Positions 43,187 through 54,601 of a stretch of DNA of 64,000 nucleotides are shown here, in pieces. Both the position numbers and the translations under genes were made by a program. The notes beneath the pieces are model-generated. The model saw only the letters and a program-made list of their open reading frames with translations, had not been told where the DNA came from and ran no database searches. The stretch comes from Ephemerocybe angulata (lineage: Eukaryota > Basidiomycota > Agaricomycetes > Agaricales > Psathyrellaceae). Position 1 is the stretch's first letter; every line of letters starts with the position of its first letter. Location of the stretch: NCBI GenBank assembly GCA_013368325.1, contig JAACJK010000225.1, forward strand, positions 186,001 to 250,000, written 5' to 3'.

Positions 43187-46100
43187 CTTTTCCCAAACTA
43201 TGCAATATCTATCCCTTAACTTAATCATGTATCCCAGCCATTACATTCGAACTGAGTCAATGGAAGGTGGTCTCTAGCGACTGACTGTGTAAGCCCCTAT
43301 CTATGACATCACAAGTAGGCGGCCGCTGTGCTTGGACGCCGGATCAGAGCATCAGGCATCGTCGCCCGATTCGTCGATCAAAGGCGCCGTAAGCTGCCCA
43401 TGGACCCCATTATGCACAGCAAAAGAGCTGAAATGACTCACCTTCTCGACTATATGAGCGGTCGGGGCGGTCAAAACGTGTTTCCCTCCTTTCTCCTGCA
43501 CTTCATGCTGTTTCCTCCAATCCCCCCTACCGAGTGCCTGCACAACTTCAGCGGAACCCGGCTATATGCTTCAAAGGGGCCAAAGGATGCGCAAGGCATC
43601 CAGGAAATGGACCGGGATGGGTCGGGTCGTCGAATCTACTGTTCGAAAGCGCAAGCTATGCTTCACCGCTGTGTCTAAACCCTCGTTTTTACTTCCAGTT
43701 TACTTTGGACAGACGATCGTCGCAACGAGTTCGAAGAACAGGAGCGGCAGCAGTTAACAGCATCTCTTCTCGCTCCATGTTTGGCATCACCCACCCGCCG
43801 CAGCGGATATATGCGCCGGATCGCACAGGTCCATCGATGGCTTTGACACACGGTGCGCACCTGCCTCTTCGAACGTCTCCAGAACACATTTAAGTTTAAA
43901 CAGGCGCCTGGGCTCGCCGCTATCGAATAGTCTTCGGGAAGACACCCCTCTCCGAAACCTGCTTCGTGATGTTACATACCTTCTTTGACAGATAATGGTC
44001 CATGGCCCTCAGCGTCTATGTCTCAATAATCCCCCTTTGCATTCACTATCTCGCTCGGAACTTGACCTGCGCAGTCGACCCAGAGAATTTTTCAGACGAT
44101 CGCGGTAGTTGTGAGCGCTGGAAAAGCCTCGACGGGGCCGGACCTGCCAACTACCGCGCGCTTCGCGCTCTTCGGGATCGACCGCCACCCAGAGTCCTCC
44201 TCTCCGCCCATCAGCGGAATCGCTCTGGGCGACCGAAGCTGCTTACATGTAGCAGCTTCTGGCGCCTTCTATCCTGATAATCTGCTTCGGACTGTTGCGC
44301 CGCCCCTGTAGCGTCGCCGAACTCGATAGGCGGGAAGCTGCTTTGAATGATTATCGACCTCGGTCCGCGCCATCTGACCCCTATCTCGTTCATCCAATCG
44401 ATCCACTTTGGCGCCCGTCCTCCCTTACGACCCCCAATGTGCCCCCTTGGTCAGTCGCTTAACCTCGTCCCCCACTCTCGCCAATCACATAAAGCTTAAT
44501 ACCAAGAAACCCTGAGCTCAAACAAGCTTTGTGGGTGGAAACCGCTATCTATTGGTGCGCTGAACGAACGAATGAATGGGCAATCGACAGAAGAAGAAAT
44601 GACCAAATAGAACTTTTCGGATTCAATCTTATGGCAATCCCACCGCAATGACCCTTCCCCTCCGTGTTCTTTTCTCCAACTCTGGACGGCGCTCCGAATA
44701 GCACGAACATTGAAGCGACAACGTTGCCTCATGGACCTCATATTCGAGGCTCCAAAGTTTCATATCACATTCCCCTCCAAATCGCATGCCAGCCACAACC
44801 CCCGAACCGTCCTTGAACGGTCAGTCACAACAACACGCAGCAACTCTTCTCCAGTATGTTCCATTCATCCACCCCCTAATCTATTTTCCGAACACCAGAC
44901 TGGCTTTACCAAGCTGCACCCATGACTCACTGTCCAAGCCAAATCTCCTCATTCCACTCGTCATGATCACGGATCCTCCCATCCTCATGTCCACCCACCC
45001 ATACATATCCAAGCCCAGCAGCCCATCCAATCAGGAAGAACTCGAAGGAAGAAGGACCAAGCCACCCCCTTCACAAATTCTATTTTAGGGCCGAACTCTA
45101 CAGACCCGTCGATTAGGAAACTCCATTCCTTCTTGGGCCATCATATCCAAGTCGGATTCCGGCGACTGACTGACTGATGCAGCAGTAGCACACCCACACC
45201 CCTCCTCGTGCCCGGCACCTGCATCGTGCCCTCCTTCTATCAGCAAAAACGCGGGCCAGAACACCCACAACGGCAAATTCTCCTCGCTTCATGATCATGA
45301 TCATAACTCGCAGGCAGGCACGAATAACGGGCAGCAAACATTCAGGCAAGATTCAGAAGTACCCGGTCCGCGAGCGCTAATAATGGTGAAGAGCCCGGAC
45401 CCGTCCTTCCGTCAGTCAGCGGGACAGATCGTTACATCGCACCGAAGATAGAACACGAAAGTTCGTCTTCATGACTCGCAGGCAGGCACGCACATTAAGC
45501 AATAAACATTCAGGCAAGAATTTCCGGACCGCGAGCGCTAATATCGCTGAAGAAGTCGGCGTCAGTCAGTCAGATTCCTACACCGCAATCGAAGCCAGAG
45601 CACTCAAAGCTGATGTTCGAAATAACAGATCAATAAGCGATTTATCGATATATACTACGACTGTCGTACTCGTACAACAGCAATCGGTGGAACGACCGGC
45701 CTGCCAGGGATTAAAGCTAAAGTCCGACCCGGAGAAATACATACGACAGGATTTGGAGACAGTTATACGGGGCACTAATACGAGCTAATGGATGCGAATG
45801 GTTCGAGCTCGACGTCGAGCCCACCAAACAATACTTTAAAAGGGGAGGGGTTCAGAGGACCGGCCGAGGTGTGTTGAAAGACGATGATGGAGACGACGGC
45901 GAAAAGCGGAAGATTAAGAAGTTGGGGGTTGGAGGATGGAGATGAGGAGATTGGGGGAGTGACTGGAAAGCGACAAAAGCAAAGCAAAGCGAAGGGGACA
46001 GGAATGGGGACGGAAATATGCGACGAACTGTGGATGCGAGTTGTTGAAGAATGAATGTCCAATGCAAAGGTGTGTACAGATGTGTGGATGGTAGGTGTTA

Positions 46101-46340
46101 CAGATGCTGAAGTGGAGGCTTGATAGAGAGTGGAAAGTCATAATCGTCGTTGGACGTGAAGATCGTGAAATGATAAAAGAAGCTATGCATAATTAAGGTG
46201 GGGGTGTGATGCAGGAACAGAGACGGGGATGGGATGCAGGAACGAAATTTAAAAAAAGCTGGAAGGACGGAAGAGACGAGGAGGAGAGGAGAGGGGGGAG
46301 GGAAGGGGAAGGGGGAGGTGGAAGTCCTTTACGACTTGCG
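43187..46340. other. Long intergenic region of about 3.15 kb
   Basis: No complete gene is supported. Short frames near 43520-43830 and 44300-44460 look mildly protein-like in composition but carry no motif I can name and no consistent splicing. A direct repeat lies at 45304-45570. The final 500 bp are purine-rich on the plus strand and probably form the 3' region of the DUF6699 gene. Confidence 0.4.
45304..45570. repeat. Direct repeat, two copies spaced about 165 bp
   Basis: ACTCGCAGGCAGGCACG occurs at 45306 and 45474, AAACATTCAGGCAAGA at 45336 and 45504 (both offset 168), and CCGCGAGCGCTAATA at 45368 and 45529 (offset 161). The copies are therefore a roughly 100-bp duplication with small indels. 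No coding role is seen. Confidence 0.7.
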
Positions 46341-48486
46341 CTACCTGGTGATTTTCTCGAAGTGCAGCTGCCAGGAGTTGACTGGATACTGGGACCCAGT
46401 AAGGGGCGTCAGCCCCTTAAAGATCCTCTCTCCCCTCAACAAATCTATCCGACAGAGCCCCTTCGCTTCCGTCACCGGCGGCAACCCCGGCGTATCATTG
46501 CACCGCTGCCTGAACGCCCTCTGGCATCGCTCGACCGTGCTCTGCCCAATCTGCAACAGCTCGTCCCTCGTCAGCGGCACCGAATACGTGTCGTAGATCG
46601 CGCGGAAGACGTCGATAACCCGACAATTACCCTTCGTCGCATTCACGACGACGGGCCACTGCGCGAGCTTCTCGTTATACAGCACCATCTGCGGCATATG
46701 CGCGCTCGGGCACACGTACATCTTCTCCTCCGCGCGCGTGAGAGGCGAGCGGCACCGTTCGCCGAAGCGCATGACTTGGATTTCGAACTCCTGGACGCGG
46801 GGGTCGAATGCGGCATCGAAGAAGATGGCGCCCATGCCGGGGGCGACGTGGCGTTGGTCGTTGGGATCGGTGAGGGGCCAGGACAAGACTGTCTCTTCGT
46901 GGTTAGGGACCCATGGTACTGGAAGACGTGAGCACTTGCGATCGCGTATTGAGAGGGAGAGTGGGTCCTTACCGACGGGCCTTGTACTAGGCTTGACGTA
47001 AGCCTTTTTATAATTGGACATATGGCCAGGGGGCGTTACCTGAGCGGGCTGGGGAGGCCCTGAAAAGCTCTGGTTGCGTGACCGTTGGCCCGGGTGGGCG
47101 TACGGCTGACCGTGGTATGGGGCGTCGGCGGGGTAGGAGTCGGCCCGCTGCGGGTGCGGTGGCTGGGCTGGGGGAGCTTGTGGGGGCGCTGCGTGATAGG
47201 TGTTACTGCGTCGAGAACGGTACGCAGGTCGATAGCCCTCCGTGTCTGCGATGATTTGCAATCAGTGAGTCACTCCATGATGGGATCGACGAGTGAGCGC
47301 TCACCAGAGTAGTAGTTCACTGACTCCCGCCTCCGCATTTCGACTTGAGGATGGACGTACGACGCTGAGAACATATTGGGCGATAAGCAGGTGACTGATG
47401 GGAGATATTCAAAGTTACTCACGACTATTATTATAGCCTTGGATTTGTGGTGATGGGGTCGAGAATCCCAAGTTGGGCTGCGACGGGGGGCTTGGCTTCA
47501 GGCAGGACTTGAGGGGAGCTGTTGGTCGGGGAAATGAGGCATGATGAACAATCCACCCGGCAGTGAAGAAGAACAATCTTACTAGCTCTCGACGCCGCAA
47601 ACTTTCTTTGCTCCGCCTTCTTCATCTCGTCCAGCTTCCGCTGCTCCTCTTCTCGTTCTTGCTCCTCCTCGATGGCCGCCTTTGACTTGACTGTTGGGCA
47701 GATCAATACCTCTCCGTCTGCAGGATGACGATCAACTCACCCAATGTGATGCGGGCAGTGGGATGCCTTTGTGCCTCCCGCTTCAGCGCCTCGATGTGGT
47801 CGATCTCCTCCTCCCATTCCTGTTCCACCTCCTTGGCCGCCTTGGATTTTTCTGGTAATACCTGTCAGCCATCGACATCGACAGGGAGACATCGACAGGC
47901 GACTCACGTAAAGTTCCATTGTGCCCCATCTTCGCCAGCTCCTGTTGAAACCGCCAACTCTTTTCCTGAGCCCGCTGGTCCTTTTTCCACTTCTCTCGCT
48001 CCCACTCTTCCCTGCTAGAGACTTTCGAGGGATCTGAAGGGGGCATGTCAAGTGGTGGATGTTGGAGAGTAAGAAGGTGCGCACCAAGTTTAGTTTCAAC
48101 TGGGACTCCTCGCTGGTGTCTTGATGCGCGATAAACAACTAACAGTGAACCACTGTCAGCCCCCGTCGACTTCCAAGCCCATCGGTCAGCCACTTACCTC
48201 GATCGTCATCGTCGTCGTCGTCATCCGATGTCGCGGTGGTCGCGTCCGACAACCCTCGCGCCCTGCGAAGGGCTTCGGCCAGAGGCACTTCGGGCGTCGC
48301 TGCCCGCGGCTGGGATTCCGAGTTGCTCGATCGGAAGCGATTTCTCCATGACGATATCTTCGAGGGCCGGTGTTCAGAGGCGGACCTGTGGTGCGCTCCA
48401 CGAGCGGGGCTGAAGGTTTCGGGCAGCGCCACTGTGCCGAGCTTGGGCGCTACCGGACGGTCTGACGACTTCCAAGCGTTTAACAT
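46341..48486 (-). CDS. DUF6699-domain protein with charged coiled-coil N-terminal region
   Basis: The ATG at 48484-48486 begins MLNAWKSSDRPVAPKLG. Exons continue through an acidic run (DDDDDDDDR), then charged segments SSREEWEREKWKKDQRAQEK, EVEQEWEEEIDHIEALKREA and EEEQEREEEQRKLDEMKKAE, predicted to form coiled coil. A Pro-rich region follows (KPSPPSQPNLGFSTPSP), then a Gln/Pro/His/Tyr-rich linker. The final exon holds a DUF6699-like domain from about LPVPWVPNHEETVLSWPLTD through WPVVVNATKGNCRVIDVFRA and VPLTRDELLQIG. An intron at about 46923-46978 reads without a stop and could be missed. The function of the domain is unknown. The middle exon borders are by eye and less certain than the two ends. 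Confidence 0.75.
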
Positions 48487-50929
48487 GGCAGAGGCGTAAA
48501 GGGGCCAGGACGAAAGGAGAAGAGAAGAGGAGATGTGGGGAAGGGATGCGGATTAAGGCGTTAAAGGGAGTAGATACGGGGCAGGGCCTCGATGCAGACA
48601 CGAGGAGATGGAGAGTGACTGATAGCGGTATGTGTTAATCTGAATGGTGAAGAGGAGGATGGGAGGACGGACTTAGCCAGGCTTGGACCGGCAGGGAGAC
48701 CCTCTAAGCCCCACGATGGCTCGCTCCCGCTTTATATGGCCAAGACGAAGGGAGCGCTAGCATCCAGCACGAGGCGTTGGCGAGGACGTAGAGTCTAACA
48801 GAGACCGTGGAGGCTGCCCAGGTCTTTGTCGATCATGTGATCCCATCGCTCACGATCTCCCAGGCGAGTCTAAGCGACCACCGGCATCGCGACTGCGACC
48901 AGTCCTACTCTGCATCTGCTTAGCCCGCGTTTGCCGCTCAAATTCCATCGAATGTTTTCGGCCCCCAACTCGGGTGCAAAGCTCTCAGTGGCCCCCTTCC
49001 ACTCCCATTGACACTCGACGCCTCTGAATCTGCTTGCGATGTTACATCCGTGCTCGCCACTGTCCCCGGCGATATAAATCGCGCCAATCGCACAAGCGGC
49101 GAAAACCCAGTGCAAGCTCCAACTCCACGGCTGGCTCACCGTGCGTGCGGGCCCAATATCCCATCTCAGCGTGTTTTGATCTCAGCACGGGGGCCAGGGA
49201 CGGATCTCTGGTCTCAGGCATTAGGCAGCCCCAGCCCAAGAACCATCCTTTGTCTCCCGATAAAGGTGTGATATGGGCAAGATGGTAGCGGATAACAAAG
49301 TTGCGTGCCCCGGCGACTGCGATGCTGTTGTTGCCTTGCTCAGTGCGGCCGTTTGAGAAGTTTCAAGTCTCCTGGCCGCAGGCGTGTATTGATCCTGCTA
49401 ATAGGAACTTGCGCTTCGATTCCACTACGATGACGATGATTAACTTCGGATAGATCGTGGCGTCGTCTCAGGTCTGAATCCAAAGCTAATTACCCCTCAT
49501 GTGGCGAGTGGTACCCCAGGTCTGTGGACCAGGTGATGGTCGGTTCCACTACATCGGTGGCCGTGTCATCATGACTTAGCCACTGTAGCCTTTCGCAATA
49601 AAGGTTTGAAAAGGGTGAATGATCGTAGTAATGGCACCTCGTATTGGGTCCTCTCAACGCTTTCCAGGAACCCGTCGTAGTCCATGGAATTATCCATGCA
49701 CGATATGTCACCCACTTTGGTCTCATGCCCCAACACGAGGCACTGATATCAAAGTAGTCACTGCAATTGCGTCAAAGACGGGCTCGCACATGACGGATAT
49801 GCTTGGCTTCTTTCTCTGCCTTCGCTGGATCGAGCATGCGGATTATGGGAATTTGGTGGCGGTTTTCTGGAATGCCAGAGGCATGGCGAGGGCTGCTTCT
49901 CTAGATAGGCCTTTGTTTTGGGTTACGATGTTGACGCCCAGCTGTGATGTAGGTGGCCGGTAAGTTGAGACGCGTTTTGGGGTGCGTTTGAGTGACAAGC
50001 GCCTAGTAGGCCGGTATCCTAGTCATGGTCCACGGTCTACGAGTTCAAAGCGTTGGGCCCATACGACAGGGGTGCTCGGCCTATCATTGTGATCGTTCCG
50101 ATTCGCTCAATACGTCCTTCTGTTAACTTTACTGAACATGTGTCCCTGTTCGCGTGGACTGAAACACTAGTATAGCATTATATATTAGCTCATACTATAG
50201 TTGAAGCCGCTCTAGTATATGGTTAGGCGCGATCATGTCAATTGCTGCCCAGCCGAGTTGAGCGCCCAAGGAAATATCTCGGAAACGGTGCAAGCCTATG
50301 CTATAGCCCACGGTGGTAAAATACTTGGGCAGTCAAGTATTAGTGCTCATAATTTTAAGAAGCACGTTTATCGGGGCAAGTTCCGTCTCGGAAACCTTCA
50401 CTGTCTCTTGCCATCACGGTATCGGGATTCCAAGGTAGGAGTACTTCCTTTTGGTTTCGTGCCGTTCTCCGAGTCATTATGAAGAGGTGAAAAGCTTCTG
50501 AAAGAACATACACAATTATACCATCTCTCTTATAACCGCGTGTGGACGACTTCCTCAGTAATGTCCACAACTTGAAGCTGGTGAGGTGATATGTGAGCCA
50601 GATAGTGTCGATGTGCTGATTTATGCTGGGAGCGGTAGATCTAGAGACGGGGGAGTGCAGAGAGTTGTTTGCATATATCTGAGACTGAAGACACTCCATT
50701 CACTCCCGAATTTCATGGACATCGCGCAAGGGTGAGCGGGCTCAGGCCGTGCGCCATCATGGGCGCCAGCCATGCGTGGGAGAGTGACTGATGCCGAACT
50801 CGCGGCTATCACATGACGGGTCACCAAATGGGGGTCTGCAAAAAAATCGGTTGGCGCTGCTGAACGACGACGACGGGATAATCGCAACCGCAGACGAACT
50901 CTCCTGGCTGGGAGCGTCATTTCACAACC
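48487..50929. other. Intergenic region between the DUF6699 gene and NOP58
   Basis: About 2.4 kb between divergently transcribed genes, so it contains both promoters. Frames within it (for example around 49000-49290 and 50219-50480) show no recognisable protein features. A locally AT-rich patch sits at 50150-50225. No RNA gene or repeat was identified. Confidence 0.4.
48730..48736 (-). promoter_or_regulatory. Possible TATA box of the DUF6699 gene
   Basis: TATAAAG on the minus strand, about 245 bp upstream of the ATG at 48486. The distance requires a long 5' UTR, so this is tentative. Confidence 0.25.
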
Positions 50930-52759
50930 ATGGCCACCCATCTGCTCTTCGAGTCCTCCTCCGGCTATGCCATCTTTGAAGTCAAGCATGCGGAAGACAT
51001 TGGGTCCAAGTCCAAAGAAATGCAGGAGTCGATTAAGGACCTGGGGAAGTTTGGAAAGATGGTGTCGCTGCTGAGCTTCTCGCCTTTCAAGACCGCTGCT
51101 CAGGCGTTGGAGAACATCAACGATGTGTCTGAAGGTGCGTCGTGTGTGCTATCAATCCAAGTGCAAGTGCTAAAGCGTTGCTGTAATTTTAGGTGTCCTC
51201 AACGATACGCTTAAAAACCTCTTGGAATTGAACCTCTCCAAGACCTCCAAAAAGTCCAAGGTCGTCCTTGGTGTCTGGGACCCCATCCTCGGCAAGTCCA
51301 TCAAGGATGAGCTGAGCGTTGGCGTCGACGCCTCCGAGAAGACGCAGGACCTCCTCCGCGGCGTGCGCCTGCACGCCCCTAAACTCCTTACTGGGCTCCA
51401 GACGGACGACCTCAAGAAGGCGCAGCTCGGTCTCGGCCACTCATACTCGCGCGCGAAGCTGAAGTTCAACGTGAACCGTATCGACAACATGATCATCCAG
51501 GCCATTGCCCTCCTCGACCAGCTCGACAAGGACGTTAACCTGTTCTCCATGCGGATACGCGAGTGGTACGGATACCACTACCCCGAGCTCGTCAAGCTCG
51601 TGCCCGACAACCACATGTACGCCCAGGTCGCCAAGTTCATCGGGCACAAGGAGTCTCTGGATGAGGAGAAGCTCCCCGAGCTCCAGATCCTCGTCGGCGA
51701 CGACGCCACCCTCGCCCAAAACATCCTCGACGCCGCCCGTGGCTCCATGGGCTCCATCCTCTCCGAGATCGACATGCTCAACATCAACATGTTCGCCGAC
51801 CGCGTCGTGTCCCTCTCCGACTACAGGAAGTCGCTCATCTCGTATCTTTCTGAGAAGATGAATCAGGTTGCGCCGAGTTTGACGGCGCTGCTGGGAGAGA
51901 GGATCGGTGCCAGGCTTATCAGCCATGCTGGTAGCTTGACGAACCTGAGCAAGTACCCCGCCAGTACGGTTCAGATTTTGGGTGCGGAGAAGGCTCTTTT
52001 CCGTGCGCTCAAGACTAAGGGTAACACCCCCAAGGTATGCTTTTTATTGCCTCGGGCGTCTATAATTTCGTGGTTCTAATTATTTTATCCGCAGTACGGT
52101 CTCCTTTACCACTCAACATTCATTGGACGCGCCGGACCCAAGCACAAGGGCCGGATATCGCGATTCCTTGCCAACAAGTGCTCGATAGCCTCCCGTATTG
52201 ATTGCTACAGCGGTATGTGCACACGGTGTCATTTTTTGAAGGCTCAACTAATGACGCCTTTCAGACAATCCGACGGCCAAGTTCGGTGAGGCGCTCAAGG
52301 CTCAGGTCGAGGAGCGATTGGAGTTCTTCGAGTCCGGCAAGGCTCCACAGAAGAACGCGGACGCTATCAGGAAGGTCCTGGATGCGCTCGACCTTGAGGG
52401 CGACGATGGCAGCGACGTTGAGATGAACGACCAGGTTCCTATCACCACGCTCGAGGCGTCGCCGAAGAAGGACAAGAAGAAGAAGCGCAAGGCCGACGCT
52501 ATGGACGCTGACGGCGACAGCGATGAGGAGCAGTCCAGCAAGAAGGTCAAGCTCTCCAAGGAGGAGAAGAAGGCCTTGAAGAAGGCGGAGAAGAAGGACA
52601 AGAAGGAGAAGTCCAAGACGGAGGAGTCGGTACGTGCATTTTATTATGCTCTATTTGCTGTGTCTGACATTTGCGCAGGGTGAGAAGAAGGAGAAGAAAG
52701 AGAAGAAGGAAAAGAAGGAGAAGAAAGAAAAGAAGGAGAAGAAGAAGAGCAAAGAGTGA
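50930..52759 (+). CDS. NOP58: Nucleolar protein 58, box C/D snoRNP core subunit
   Basis: NOP58 pairs with NOP56 and fibrillarin in box C/D snoRNPs that direct rRNA 2'-O-methylation and early pre-rRNA processing in the nucleolus. Five exons (50930-51134, 51193-52034, 52095-52212, 52265-52629, 52679-52759) splice to 1,611 nt, or 536 residues. The product starts [20 protein letters not shown]. The NOP5N region is followed by a coiled coil and the Nop domain, with [40 protein letters not shown] and the signature [31 protein letters not shown] follows. The tail is strongly basic with repeated KEKK units, typical of the family. Introns are all under about 65 nt, too short to host a snoRNA. Confidence 0.97.
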
Positions 52760-53631
52760 TCGCCCTCTTCACTCTGACCCCCTCTTTCCTTCGGTAGCTA
52801 TTTTCTGTTTGTCTTTATCCTGTCTGTTGTAATACTGCTCTTTTCTGCTCTCTATATTCATTCCTTTCACCTCACTCCACCGCGTGCTCGCAGACGGAGA
52901 AGCACCATTGGCCGCACGAACGGCGCTTGTTCGACAGTGGTGTGGTACGGATATTGGCGCCTTACGATCTGCTTTCTCCGCATCCGTTCCCCGCTAACTG
53001 CGCCTCAGGTTCAAGATCTCTGATAGGCTGCGAGGTGTGATGCCCGCCGTTTCTCCCTGGTGTTACTCTATTTCATGTTTATCGGCGGAGGGAGGGAGGC
53101 CGTTCAGCTATTGAGGATACAGCGAGTTTGTGTCGTACGTCCCTGCGGCTTCTCGACTTCGATTGTTGGACACCGGGCGAGGGGCGAACAGGGTTTGTGG
53201 CTTTGTCGACAGCGACGCGCTGTGAACGGCATTTTAATGAAGAGATCTCTTCATGTTGGGAAGATTCTATGTCTGTTCTCCTTCGAGGTGTTTCTACGCG
53301 CTCGCTATCTGCAAGGAGAGATTGGGCTCTTTCCCCGGATGAAAAATGAAAGAGGGTTGCTTTTGCGACGTTCGGAAACAATGCTTTTTCTGAGCCTGTT
53401 GCGCGATGTTAGAGTCCGGAAGGAGGTGTAAATTAGAAACATATAGATCTACGGCTCGGAGAGGAAAGAGCTTAACTCGTTCGAAGCCGCTCCACCTCCG
53501 AAAAAGAGCAAGCCGAGCTCAGGACTTGTGCTCAAAATACTCCCCCTTGCGCAGAGCATACTGTATCGCTGGACTCTTGAGGTCTGCGTTGTGCTTGAAG
53601 TCGAGGAGCTCGACGAAGATGCCCCTAACTT
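52760..53631. other. Intergenic region after NOP58
   Basis: About 870 bp. The pyrimidine-rich 3' UTR of NOP58 is followed by sequence without a supported gene, up to the left end of the hAT-like element. Confidence 0.4.
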
Positions 53632-54357
53632 TAGGGTTGCGTATAAAACTCCGACCAGGGCATATAACTGGTAAATTACCGGCCCAAATTTTTAGGCCCG
53701 GCATAAAACCCATTTTGGGGTGTAAATTACTGCAAATTACCTTCCTCACGTGCTAAAATCGCCTTGGTGCGTCTCGGCGCTTGCTCGAACGTCTGAGCTG
53801 CAGAGCGATAGGACCGCCGGATAGCACATATTGTGTTGCATTATATGTGTAGAGATGTTTAAAATATCAGTTTGTCAATGGTCCACTGCCTGTGGTATTG
53901 TCATACCCCTCCAACTTCAACCAAGTGTACGACACCGCAATACCAGACTACTGCTGCTGCTGTGAGGGCAGGGGATTTTCAATACCAAGGATAGATCATA
54001 GGATATATAAAATGTGCGATGCACACACACACCTGCAGCCTGGTACACCGAGGACTCCAATATTCAAAGGAATGACTTACACTTATGCGGACACAGGAAT
54101 CATCAGCTGTTTGGGCAGAGAAATCGGCGCGCTTCTCGCCATGCGGGAACCGTGTTTGGGGATGATTTGGGCCCAAATTGGACAACACAAGGGAGAACCT
54201 GCCAGAGAATCTCCCCGTTCTCCTCGATACACCGATTCACATGACCGGGTTATTTACACCCCCTACAGAATGGTTGGGCATAAAACCGGTAAATTACTGT
54301 AATTTACCTAGGTAACTTACACTTTGTAAATAACCGGCGGTTATATACGCAACCCTA
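53632..54357. mobile_element. Non-autonomous hAT-like DNA transposon (MITE) with 8-bp target-site duplication
   Basis: A 726-bp element bounded by perfect 14-bp terminal inverted repeats (TAGGGTTGCGTATA at the left, its reverse complement at the right), each end flanked by the identical octamer CCTAACTT (53624-53631 and 54358-54365). An 8-bp duplication and a TAGGG terminus fit the hAT superfamily. Subterminal regions carry repeated AT-rich words in both orientations, such as GGTAAATTAC and GGCATAAAACC, which could bind a transposase. No transposase coding is present; internal frames show no hAT motifs. It lies 245 bp upstream of the importin start. Confidence 0.85.
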
Positions 54358-54601
54358 CCTAACTTGTAAGCGACGCCATTAAAGTGATATGCACGTGAGC
54401 AATAGAAAAAAGTGAAAGGGCATATCCGCTGGTGAACGCACCTTTCACCTGCCCTTGCTTTCATTGTCTCGTTTGTTCTCCCTTTTCTCTGCTTATATTC
54501 TCCGGGCATCTCGTTTGTGCAGCCCTCCAGATCGTGTCGCTCTATTTTCTCCAACACCACCCCCAAAACCACCTGCTGTTCCCCACGAGGCAATAGCACC
54601 A

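Noticed and set aside
43520..43830. Cys/Lys/Arg-containing segments that hinted at a Zn2Cys6 transcription factor
   Set aside because: The six-cysteine spacing is absent in every frame and no splice chain links the pieces.
44300..44460. Short frame with protein-like composition (AELDRREAALNDYRPRSAP)
   Set aside because: Isolated, without start, splice partners or family motif.
48870..49290. Overlapping open frames on both strands near 49 kb
   Set aside because: They have no conserved motif and no splice sites; typical shadow frames in GC-rich sequence.
50930..52759. Possible snoRNA in NOP58 introns, and the KEK repeats as a novelty
   Set aside because: Introns are under about 65 nt, too short for a box C/D snoRNA, and a Lys-rich KEK tail is usual for NOP58.
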